Origin: Eubacteriales bacterium
GTDB taxonomy: Bacteria; Bacillota; Clostridia; Lachnospirales; Lachnospiraceae
Reading direction: 5' to 3'
NCBI GenBank assembly: GCA_030524745.1
Contig: JAUNGC010000011.1
Location: 49,482 to 113,481, forward strand
Length of the DNA: 64,000 bases
Shown: positions 7,693-14,764 of the stretch, in pieces
Numbering within the stretch: position 1 is the stretch's first letter
How the letters are laid out: every line of letters starts with the position of its first letter
Position numbers and translations under genes: made by a program
Notes under the pieces: model-generated
What the model was told of the DNA's origin: nothing
Databases searched by the model: none
Seen by the model: only the letters and a program-made list of their open reading frames with translations

Positions 7693-9627
7693 ATGTGTGG
7701 AATTTGCGGATTTCTTACCAAAAGAGAAATATCCCCGGCGCAGTTAAAGCGCATGAATGATACGATGTATCATCGCGGGCCGGACGATCACGGCGAAGAA
7801 ATTTATCCCTGGAAGGGCGGATATTCGCTGGGACTTGCCCAGCGCAGGCTTTCCATTCTGGATCTGTCGCCCCTGGGGCATCAGCCGATGCACGCGCCTG
7901 ACCGGAGCGTCAGCGTTGTGTACAACGGGGAAATTTATAACTTTCGGGAACTCAAAAAAGAACTTTCGGACTATCCATTTAAGTCCAATTGTGATACCGA
8001 AGTGATTCTTGCGGCCTATCTGAAATGGGGAGTTTCCTGCGTGGAACGTTTTAACGGCATGTTTGCGATTGCGCTGGCGGACAGAAGGCAGGAACGGTTT
8101 TACCTGATCCGGGACAGGATCGGAAAAAAGCCGCTTTATTACTGGGCGGAAGAAGGGCATCTGGTTTTTGCGTCGGAGTTAAAGCCGATTCTGGCCTGTC
8201 CGGATTTCTCCAAAACGATCCGGAAGGACGTGTTGTCCCGCTATTTATATCAGCAATACATCAATGCGCCGGATACTGTTTTTGAAAAGGTGTACAAGCT
8301 GGAGCCGGGCGCGGTGCTGACCTGGGAGAACGGGCGCATTTTCACCCGGAAATATTGGGATATCAAAAATGTTTACCATAAAATGAGCGAAAACCCCGTG
8401 ACGGATTACGGAGAAGCAAAGGAGCAATTAAAGCGCCTGCTGCAAAAATCCGTGGCATCCCGCATGATCGCGGACGTAGAGTTGGGAACTTTTTTGAGCG
8501 GCGGTTACGATTCCTCCCTGATGACGGCAATCGCGCAGGAACAGTCGGAAAAACCGGTCAAAACCTTTTCCATCGGTTTTCATGAAAAACGCTATAATGA
8601 AGCGGGCTATGCAAAGCGGGTGGCCGACTGCCTGGGAACCGATCATACGGAGGCCTATATCTCGGAAAAAGAGATGTTTGAACTGGTGGAAAGTATCCCC
8701 CGTTATTTTGACGAACCCATGGCGGACAGTTCCCAGATTCCTACCATGCTGGTGAGCGCTCTTGCCAGAAAAAAGGTGACGGTTGCCCTGTCCGGGGACG
8801 GCGGAGACGAATTCTTCTGCGGCTATAACGTCTATGAAAAGGTGGCGCAGGCACAAAAGCTGGATTGGACGGGCGGCATGCTGAACGGCCTCTTAACGCT
8901 TCCCGGTCTGAAACAGATCCATGCTGCGGACAGGCTGCCCTTTAAGGTAAGGGTTATCGCCCAGAACCGGAATAAGGAGAGCAAAACCCAGTTCGGCGCG
9001 GGCAATTATGTGCTGCGGGCACAGAAAATGGTGGCGCAAAAGGAAGGGAATCTGCCCTGCTGTTATGAAACGGAAAGCAGTTATGGGGTGGAGAACTGGC
9101 AGGTGCGCCGCATGCTTCTGGACATGGATACCTATCTGCCCGGCGATATTTTGTGCAAGGTGGACCGGGCTTCCATGAAATATTCGCTGGAATCCCGCTG
9201 TCCGATTCTGGATACGGATGTGATGGAGTATTCCTTCCGCATCCCGCATGCTTTTAAATTTTATCAGGGAGAAAAAAAGCATATTCTGAAAGATATCGCT
9301 TATGAATATATTCCGAAGGAACTGCTGGACAGACCCAAGGTGGGATTTGGCGTTCCGCTGGATCAGTGGCTGAGAGGGCCGCTCAAAGAACAGCTTCTTT
9401 CTTACAGCGACAGCGGTTTTTTGAAAGAGCAGGGGCTGTTCGACGCGGAGTATGTGCGGGAAATGATCCGCGCTTATCTGCTGACCGGAGACGGCGGAGC
9501 GGGAAGTGGAGCAAACTACTCCGGCCTTGTCTGGTCTTTCTTCGTCTTCCAGCAGTGGTATGCGGAAGTCTTTGCGCCGACGGGGCGCGCGCCCATGTCC
9601 TCGCCGGATGCGCTTGCGCTCGGATAA
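7693..9627 (+). CDS. asnB: AsnB-type glutamine-dependent amidotransferase
   Basis: 644 residues. The protein begins MCGICGF, giving the N-terminal Cys nucleophile of class II glutaminases, followed by RGPDDHG, VYNGEIYNF and SNCDTEV of the Gln-hydrolysing domain. The synthetase domain has the ATP PP-loop LSGGYDSS near residue 268 and LSGDGGDEFFCGY. It is a complete asparagine synthase fold. In glycan loci such enzymes (for example WbpS-like proteins) amidate the carboxyl of a uronic acid instead of aspartate; which applies here cannot be decided from sequence. Starts behind AAAGGAG. The C-terminal 15 residues after the family core are low-complexity (ending PMSSPDALALG). Confidence 0.88.
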   Translation: MCGICGFLTKREISPAQLKRMNDTMYHRGPDDHGEEIYPWKGGYSLGLAQRRLSILDLSPLGHQPMHAPDRSVSVVYNGEIYNFRELKKELSDYPFKSNCDTEVILAAYLKWGVSCVERFNGMFAIALADRRQERFYLIRDRIGKKPLYYWAEEGHLVFASELKPILACPDFSKTIRKDVLSRYLYQQYINAPDTVFEKVYKLEPGAVLTWENGRIFTRKYWDIKNVYHKMSENPVTDYGEAKEQLKRLLQKSVASRMIADVELGTFLSGGYDSSLMTAIAQEQSEKPVKTFSIGFHEKRYNEAGYAKRVADCLGTDHTEAYISEKEMFELVESIPRYFDEPMADSSQIPTMLVSALARKKVTVALSGDGGDEFFCGYNVYEKVAQAQKLDWTGGMLNGLLTLPGLKQIHAADRLPFKVRVIAQNRNKESKTQFGAGNYVLRAQKMVAQKEGNLPCCYETESSYGVENWQVRRMLLDMDTYLPGDILCKVDRASMKYSLESRCPILDTDVMEYSFRIPHAFKFYQGEKKHILKDIAYEYIPKELLDRPKVGFGVPLDQWLRGPLKEQLLSYSDSGFLKEQGLFDAEYVREMIRAYLLTGDGGAGSGANYSGLVWSFFVFQQWYAEVFAPTGRAPMSSPDALALG

Positions 9628-9666
9628 CGATGATTAGCTGAAAGTTTGACAGGAGAGGAAACAGAG

Positions 9667-10047
9667 ATGACAGATAAGTCGATAGAATTTGACTTTGGGA
9701 AGGACTTTCTTTTTTCCCTGAAGACTATAGTTGTCACCGAAGAGGATATCAAAGATCTCAAAAGCGGTAATTTGAAAGAGCCCAAGGATAAATACCGCGG
9801 ATGCGATGTAAAGGTGTTCACGGACGGAAAATATCCAAGGGTCCTTCGGCTCAGTAAAGATATTCCTGTTTTCGATTCAGGTGACAGAGAATATGATTCC
9901 TGGTATGATCTTTACCTGGTGCAGGAGAAAAACGGAAATATTTACGCGGTCTACTGTACCGGCGGGTATCGCATCGCCAAAATCAAAGGTTATGCAAAGG
10001 TATATAAATATCCGGAAGATCTGAGGCAATACTTCATAGAAACCTGA
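9667..10047 (+). CDS. Hypothetical protein, 126 residues
   Basis: Start at ATG 9667 behind AGGAGAGG (9651-9658); an in-frame TTG at 9646 is unlikely. The protein is soluble, with no signal peptide or membrane segment, rich in charged residues and Tyr (YDSWYDLYLVQEKNGNIYAVYC), and looks like a small alpha/beta protein. No family is recognised. It lies between asnB and a GT4 gene, in the same direction and with short gaps, so it is probably co-transcribed, but no function can be assigned. Confidence 0.7.
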   Translation: MTDKSIEFDFGKDFLFSLKTIVVTEEDIKDLKSGNLKEPKDKYRGCDVKVFTDGKYPRVLRLSKDIPVFDSGDREYDSWYDLYLVQEKNGNIYAVYCTGGYRIAKIKGYAKVYKYPEDLRQYFIET

Positions 10048-10123
10048 AACAGAAGCGAATCAGGACGTATCAAAAACAAGGATCGGAGTGAGGAAGACCG
10101 GTTGATACAGGGTGGAAATGCGT

Positions 10124-11236
10124 ATGGAAAATGAGAAAAGACATATTGCTTTTTATATTGGCTCTTTGAAAAAAGGGGGCGCTGAGCGGGTTTTTGTGAA
10201 TCTGGCAGATTATTTCCGGGGACGCGGGTACCGGGTGACGATGGTAACCCAGTATCGGAAGGAGAATGAGTATGAACTGCCGGAGGGCGTAGATCGTGTG
10301 ATTTCGGATATTGCGAAGGAAGAAGAGGGCGGCAGGATTGTAAATGTGTTTCGCCGTTACCGGAAGCTGCGCCGTATTTTTAAAGAACTTCAGGCTGATG
10401 TGGTGCTGTCCACCATAGGAAAGAATAATTTTATGGCGCTTTTGGCCAATGCCTTTTTGCCGACGAAAGTGGTGGTTTCTGTGGTGGCGGAGCCGACGGA
10501 GGAGTATCCGAACCGGAGCATGCGGCTGCTGGCAAAGACGTTGTTTTATTTTGCGGACGGCATCGTGATGCAGACCACGGACGCGGTGGCTTTTTTTGGG
10601 AAGCGTCTGCAGAAGAAGTGTGTGATTCTGAAAAATTCTTTAAATCCTGTATTTGTGCGGCCGCGCTTCGCGGGAGAACGGCGGCAGGACATTGTGGCGG
10701 TGGGACGTGTGGATGAGAACAAAAACCACCGCATGGCGATCCGGGCTTTTGCGCAGATTGCGGAGCGCTTCCCGAAGAGCCGCCTGATTATTTACGGGGA
10801 AGGGGAACTGCGGCAGAAACTGCTGGCGGAAATAGAGGAAATGGGGCTTACAGGCAGGATTCTCATGCCGGGGGCCGTGACCGATGTGCCGGACCGGATC
10901 GAGAAAGCGTATGCGTTTGTGCTGACTTCTGATACGGAAGGCATGCCCAATACGCTGATTGAAGCGATGGCTTTGGGCCTGGCCTGTGTTTCCACGGATT
11001 GTCCCTGCGGCGGGCCAAAGGATCTGATTGCGGACGGTCAGAACGGTTTTCTGGTGCCGGTGAAGGATGATAAAATGCTGGCAGAGCGGCTGGCCGATTT
11101 GCTGGAAAATCCGCAGAAGGTGGAAAAAATGGGCCAAGCGGCTGCAAAGCTTCAGGAAGAGTACCGCCCGGATAAAGTGAACGCGGAGTGGGAAGCTTAC
11201 TTTACCGGAATCGTCGGGAAAAAGTGGGGGGGATAA
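10124..11236 (+). CDS. Glycosyltransferase family 4, C-terminus altered by insertion
   Basis: 370 residues from ATG 10124 (GGTGG just upstream; GTG 10112 and ATG 10118 are alternatives). It opens with HIAFYIGSLKKGGAERV and has VAVGRVDENKNH, TSDTEGMPNTLIEAMALGLA and STDCPCGGPK, closely parallel to the GT4 at 5623, so the two may use related donors. The last codons (Gly-Gly-stop) lie inside the inverted-repeat element that starts at about 11229. If the element is removed at the flanking 11-bp direct repeats, the frame runs GKKW-VHN-stop, ending at 11748. The insertion therefore changed only the last three residues and probably left the enzyme functional. Confidence 0.88.
   Translation: MENEKRHIAFYIGSLKKGGAERVFVNLADYFRGRGYRVTMVTQYRKENEYELPEGVDRVISDIAKEEEGGRIVNVFRRYRKLRRIFKELQADVVLSTIGKNNFMALLANAFLPTKVVVSVVAEPTEEYPNRSMRLLAKTLFYFADGIVMQTTDAVAFFGKRLQKKCVILKNSLNPVFVRPRFAGERRQDIVAVGRVDENKNHRMAIRAFAQIAERFPKSRLIIYGEGELRQKLLAEIEEMGLTGRILMPGAVTDVPDRIEKAYAFVLTSDTEGMPNTLIEAMALGLACVSTDCPCGGPKDLIADGQNGFLVPVKDDKMLAERLADLLENPQKVEKMGQAAAKLQEEYRPDKVNAEWEAYFTGIVGKKWGG
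11218..11228. repeat. Direct repeat, left copy (possible target-site duplication)
   Basis: GAAAAAGTGGG occurs here and again at 11727-11737, exactly flanking the inverted-repeat element. An 11-bp perfect duplication at both ends is what transposition would leave. Confidence 0.6.
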
Positions 11237-11265
11237 GCATCTTAACCCGCCGCCGCATTCCCGCT

Positions 11266-11550
11266 GTGCCGCGCCCGCTCCTGCCGCCCGGCCCTCTGCT
11301 CTGGGGCACAGGTATTTTTGCCATTCCGATATTCAAAATGGGAAATTCCAACCAAAGCGCCGGCTCGTTCCGGACTGCCGGCAGATGCGTAAACTCGCTG
11401 CGGATCTTCGATCCGCCGCTCAGACAGTACGCATCTGCTGGCAGGAACGCCCCGGCGCTTTGGGGAATTTCACCATTTTAAATATAAGTCATGGCTGCAA
11501 ATACCTGTGCCCCAGAGCAGAGGGCCGGGCGGCAGGAGCGGGCGCGGCAC
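11266..11550. repeat. Long hairpin with 52-bp perfect arms
   Basis: Positions 11266-11317 are the exact reverse complement of 11499-11550. The interior is also an imperfect inverted repeat down to a small loop near 11407, for example AAAATGG/GAAATTCC and CAAAGCGCCGG on the left against their complements on the right. The whole 285 bases could fold into one rod-like RNA or extrude as a cruciform. It forms the core of the MITE-like element. Confidence 0.85.
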
Positions 11551-11578
11551 CAGGAGCGACAGCGTAACCGTTCAGGCA

Positions 11579-11603
11579 GGTCTGCGCATTTACTGCGCAG
11601 ACC
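11579..11603. repeat. Hairpin 2 of the element
   Basis: GGTCTGCGCA (11579-11588) pairs with TGCGCAGACC (11594-11603) over a TTTAC loop; perfect 10-bp stem. Confidence 0.75.
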
Positions 11604-11624
11604 GTGCGAAAGTGATGCAAGCGT

Positions 11625-11666
11625 GCAAAAAGCCCATCGCCGCAGGCGATTTTAATGGCTTTTTGC
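11625..11666. repeat. Hairpin 3 of the element
   Basis: GCAAAAAGCC (11625-11634) pairs with GGCTTTTTGC (11657-11666), and an inner ATCGCC/GGCGAT stem (11636-11641/11645-11650) extends it. The T5 in the right arm could act as a weak intrinsic terminator. Confidence 0.7.
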
Positions 11667-11667
11667 A

Positions 11668-11696
11668 GTAACAGTTCGGCGTAGCTGAACTGTTAC
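11668..11696. repeat. Hairpin 4 of the element
   Basis: GTAACAGTTC (11668-11677) pairs perfectly with GAACTGTTAC (11687-11696) over a 9-base loop. It abuts the right terminal repeat. Confidence 0.75.
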
Positions 11697-11726
11697 AATG
11701 CGGCGGTGGGTTGAGACGTTTATCCT

Positions 11727-11737
11727 GAAAAAGTGGG
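11727..11737. repeat. Direct repeat, right copy (possible target-site duplication)
   Basis: GAAAAAGTGGG, identical to 11218-11228. Reading on from it in the frame of the upstream glycosyltransferase gives Trp-Val-His-Asn-stop (TGA 11746-11748), the likely original end of that gene. Confidence 0.6.
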
Positions 11738-11756
11738 TGCATAATTGATGGATTCA

Positions 11757-11765
11757 TGTTATACT
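11757..11765 (+). promoter_or_regulatory. Extended -10 promoter candidate before the carrier-protein operon
   Basis: TGTTATACT is an extended -10 element (TGn followed by TATACT) about 100 bases before the carrier-protein start and just outside the mobile element. No good -35 hexamer is seen at the normal spacing, which is tolerated with an extended -10. It would restart transcription after the hairpin-rich element. Confidence 0.4.
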
Positions 11766-11865
11766 AATAAGAAGTGTTTGGCGTTGCGGCTTGGCAGAGC
11801 CGGGTTGCGGCAACTTTTCTGAGTGGACAGGAACACCGTCTGCGGCGGTGGGAAAGGATTTTGGG

Positions 11866-12105
11866 ATGAGCAGAGAAGAGGTTTTTGAAAAATTAAACGA
11901 AGTTTTCCGTGATGTTTTCGATGATGAGAGCATCACTGTGAATGATACGACGACGGCGGACGATATTGAGGATTGGGATTCTCTGGAGCATATCAATCTG
12001 ATGGCGGCTGTGGAGTCGGAGTTTGGAATCAAATTTTCCATGGGACAGATTATGACCATGAAGAATGTGGGGGAGATGGCAGATATCATTTTACAGAAAA
12101 TCTGA
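11866..12105 (+). CDS. Acyl carrier protein (stand-alone)
   Basis: 79 residues from ATG 11866 behind GGAAAGGA; an in-frame start at 11791 would add an unrelated low-complexity leader. The DWDSLEHINLM motif contains Ser39, the phosphopantetheine attachment site, and the protein is highly acidic and helical as carrier proteins are. It is followed by an MBOAT and an SGNH gene, the order found in acyl- or aminoacyl-transfer systems such as Dlt. The carrier would present a thioester to the MBOAT for transfer across the membrane. No adenylating or loading enzyme lies next to it; the DltA-like protein at 61185 is the only one in the window. Confidence 0.9.
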   Translation: MSREEVFEKLNEVFRDVFDDESITVNDTTTADDIEDWDSLEHINLMAAVESEFGIKFSMGQIMTMKNVGEMADIILQKI

Positions 12106-12124
12106 AACCGGGAGATAAGAAAGG

Positions 12125-13612
12125 ATGAGCATTACTTCCTTTTCCTTCCTGTGTTTTTTTGCGGCGGTTCTGTTTTTATATTATGTGATCCCGAAAAAAG
12201 CGCAGTGGAGTTTCCTGCTGTTTGTCAGCTTCGCCTTTTTTATGACGTCTTCTGAAGTGACGGAAAGCGGCGGCTGGTATGTGATTTTTTATCCGCTGGC
12301 AGCAGTGGCAGCAGTGTATTTTGCAGCACGTTTGATGGACAGGACAAAAGAGCAGAAAAAAAGAAGGGCTGCTCTTATTTGTGCTGTCATTTTCTGTATC
12401 GGGCTTTTGTGCACGCTGAAGTTTTTCAGGCTGCCCCTTCTGGCGCCCATGGGGATTTCCTTTTATACGCTGACGCTGTTAGGATATTTGTTTGATGTAT
12501 ATTATGAGATCGGAAAGGTGCAGAATAATTACGGAAAGCTGGTTTTGTTCACCTGCTATTTTCCTACCATGGTTTCCGGCCCGATCCTGAAGTACGGCGA
12601 AATGGAAGAACAGCTTTACAGCGGGCATAAGCTGGACTACCGCCGGGTGACCTTCGGCATGCAGCGCATGCTCTGGGGCTTTTTTAAGAAGCTGGTCATC
12701 TCGGAGCGGATGGCGGTGATCGCCAATGAGATTTTCAACAATTATGAGAGTTATGCGGGATTTCCTGTCTGGATCGGGGCGATCGCTTTTACGTTCCAGC
12801 TTTATACCGATTTTGCGGGATGTATGGATATCGTGCTGGGCATTTCCGAGTGCTTCGGCATCATCCTGCCGGAGAATTTCAACGCGCCGTTTCTGGCGAG
12901 AAATATTTCCGAATACTGGCGCAGGTGGCACATCACGCTGGGAACCTGGCTGAAGGAATATCTGTTTTATCCGTTGCTGCGCACGAAATTTTTCATGCAG
13001 CTTCCCAAAAAGCTGAAAGATAAGGTGGGCAAAAAGCGGGCGAAGCAGATCACCACGTTTCTGGCCATGTTTCTTTTATGGTTTGCCATCGGTTACTGGC
13101 ATGGGGGGACCTGGAATTTCATCATCGGTTCCGGTCTGCTGCACTGGTTCTACATCGTTTCCGGAGAACTGGCGGAGCCGCTGTTTGTGAAAATGCGGGC
13201 GTTTTTTCATATTAAGACGGAGAGCAGAGGGTTCATTTTGTTCCAGCGGCTGCGCACGTTTCTGCTGGTGGTGCTGGGGCTGATCTTTTTCAGAAGCAGC
13301 ACGGTGTCGGATGCGCTGCGCATGATCGGCAGAGGGTTTTCCGCGTTTAATCCGCAGATTTTTGTGGACGGAACGCTCTTTTCCTTCGGGCTTGACTGGA
13401 TTGAACTGACGATTGCAGTTGTTTCCCTGCTGATTTTTGAGTGGGTGACCATACAGCAGCAAAAGGGCTGGATGAGGGAACGGCTGGAGAAGACGAATAT
13501 TGTGGTGCGCTGGATTGTGCTCTATGCGCTGCTCTTTTATGTGATTTTGCTGGGGCAGTATGGGCCGGGATATTCCGCGTCCGAGTTTATATACCAGAAT
13601 TTCAAGGTGTGA
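12125..13612 (+). CDS. MBOAT family O-acyltransferase (DltB/AlgI-like)
   Basis: 495 residues with about ten or more hydrophobic segments. Family motifs are SEYWRRWHITLGTWLKEYL near residue 260 and the conserved His in IGYWHGGTWNF near residue 325. MBOAT proteins move an acyl group from a cytoplasmic carrier through the membrane to an extracytoplasmic acceptor. The start follows the carrier-protein stop by 20 bases, with an AAGGATG site, and the SGNH gene begins 2 bases after its own stop, so the three form one unit. The group transferred (acetyl, alanyl or other) is not evident. Confidence 0.9.
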   Translation: MSITSFSFLCFFAAVLFLYYVIPKKAQWSFLLFVSFAFFMTSSEVTESGGWYVIFYPLAAVAAVYFAARLMDRTKEQKKRRAALICAVIFCIGLLCTLKFFRLPLLAPMGISFYTLTLLGYLFDVYYEIGKVQNNYGKLVLFTCYFPTMVSGPILKYGEMEEQLYSGHKLDYRRVTFGMQRMLWGFFKKLVISERMAVIANEIFNNYESYAGFPVWIGAIAFTFQLYTDFAGCMDIVLGISECFGIILPENFNAPFLARNISEYWRRWHITLGTWLKEYLFYPLLRTKFFMQLPKKLKDKVGKKRAKQITTFLAMFLLWFAIGYWHGGTWNFIIGSGLLHWFYIVSGELAEPLFVKMRAFFHIKTESRGFILFQRLRTFLLVVLGLIFFRSSTVSDALRMIGRGFSAFNPQIFVDGTLFSFGLDWIELTIAVVSLLIFEWVTIQQQKGWMRERLEKTNIVVRWIVLYALLFYVILLGQYGPGYSASEFIYQNFKV

Positions 13613-13614
13613 CG

Positions 13615-14688
13615 ATGACGAAAAAACAGGCGGCAAAGGCGGTCATTTTTCTGGCCGGATTCATTTTCATATTGATTACGGTGACCTATATCATCCGCAC
13701 GAACGGCGATGTGAAGGATCGCTTTGTGGGATTTTATGCGGAAAAGGATAACACCATCGATGCGATCATGGTGGGCTCCAGTCCGGTTTATCCTTTTTAC
13801 AGCGCGCCGAAGCTGTACGGGGAGCAGGGCATTGCGGCATATCCCCTTTCCACCAACAACCAGCGTCCCAAGGCGATCAAATATCTGCTGAAGGAAGCGC
13901 AAAAAACCCAGGATCCCTCCCTTTTTATTATCGAATTGCGCATGTTTACCATGCCGGACGAGGAGTGGGAGGACACGATGGTGTTCACCAGGGGCGTTAC
14001 GGATAACCTGAAATATTCCTGGAACCGGGTGCAGGCGATCAACGCGCTGGTCAGCGATAAGAGCGAACGCTATACCTATTATTTCGATATTTTCAAATAT
14101 CACTCCAACTGGAAGACGATGGTCATGCCCAGCCAGCTTGCCTGTTGGCGTTATGAAAAGGCGCATCCGTTAAAGGGGCTGGAAATCAAATACGGGGTCG
14201 GCCCGACAGAGCGGGTGGACCTGTCCGGGGTGACACAGGCGCAGGAGCCTGCCGCAGAACAGGTGGAAGTGCTCTATGATCTGCTTTCCTGGATTGAGGA
14301 TTCGGGAAAAGACGCGCTGTTTCTGGTTTCTCCCTATGTGATGGAGGAAGCCGATAAAAAGCAGTACAATTATATCATTCCCATCATCGAAGAGGCGGGC
14401 TATCGGGTTTTGGACCTCAACGATCATGTGGAGGAAATGGGACTGGATTTCGGGACGGATTTCTATGACTACGGAAGTCATGTGAATGCGCTGGGAGAGG
14501 CAAAATGTACGGCTTTTCTGGGCGATTATCTGGATCGGAATTATGATCTGCCGGACCGCAGAGGGCAGGCTGGTTATGAGAGTTGGGACAGCGCCTGGGC
14601 GCTGTATCAGGAAGCGCAGGCCCAGGCGGAAGCGAGTTGCCTGGACGATATCGCAAACGAGAACTGGGCGCCGGAGGTCATAGATTGA
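13615..14688 (+). CDS. Membrane-anchored SGNH/DltD-like protein
   Basis: 357 residues from ATG 13615; the longer frame reaching back to 13441 overlaps the MBOAT gene. An N-terminal membrane helix (residues about 8-28) is followed by an extracytoplasmic domain. MVGSSPVYP places a candidate catalytic Ser at 55-56, and FYDYGSHVNALGEAK near residue 285 supplies the Asp/His pair of the SGNH fold. Partners of MBOAT proteins with this layout (DltD, AlgX/AlgJ types) complete transfer of the acyl group to the glycan outside the membrane. The long substitution-rich middle region has no further recognisable motif. Confidence 0.75.
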   Translation: MTKKQAAKAVIFLAGFIFILITVTYIIRTNGDVKDRFVGFYAEKDNTIDAIMVGSSPVYPFYSAPKLYGEQGIAAYPLSTNNQRPKAIKYLLKEAQKTQDPSLFIIELRMFTMPDEEWEDTMVFTRGVTDNLKYSWNRVQAINALVSDKSERYTYYFDIFKYHSNWKTMVMPSQLACWRYEKAHPLKGLEIKYGVGPTERVDLSGVTQAQEPAAEQVEVLYDLLSWIEDSGKDALFLVSPYVMEEADKKQYNYIIPIIEEAGYRVLDLNDHVEEMGLDFGTDFYDYGSHVNALGEAKCTAFLGDYLDRNYDLPDRRGQAGYESWDSAWALYQEAQAQAEASCLDDIANENWAPEVID

Positions 14689-14764
14689 GACTGTAGGGCG
14701 GCGGCGCAAAAAAAGAGCGCTTTAGCAGGAAGGAAAAGACGGCTGAAAGAAAGGAGGACGGTTT

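Larger units (their letters stand above)
11229..11726. mobile_element. MITE-like element with nested inverted repeats, no transposase
   Basis: This 498-bp stretch has no plausible gene. Its ends are imperfect terminal inverted repeats of 29 bp (11231-11259 against 11697-11725, 25 of 29 matching). Inside are a very long hairpin (11266-11550, with 52-bp perfect arms) and three shorter ones: 11579-11603, 11625-11666 and 11668-11696. The element is bracketed by 11-bp direct repeats. Short length, terminal repeats, target duplication and lack of coding capacity together define a MITE-like non-autonomous element, mobilised by an unknown transposase elsewhere. Small reading frames on it are GC-rich by-products. 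It splits the GT4 at 10124 from the carrier-protein operon and may attenuate read-through. Confidence 0.72.

Noticed and set aside
11188-11567. Two small overlapping frames on the + strand within the inverted-repeat element
   Set aside because: They read through the hairpin arms, are Pro/Arg/Ala-rich and lack ribosome sites.
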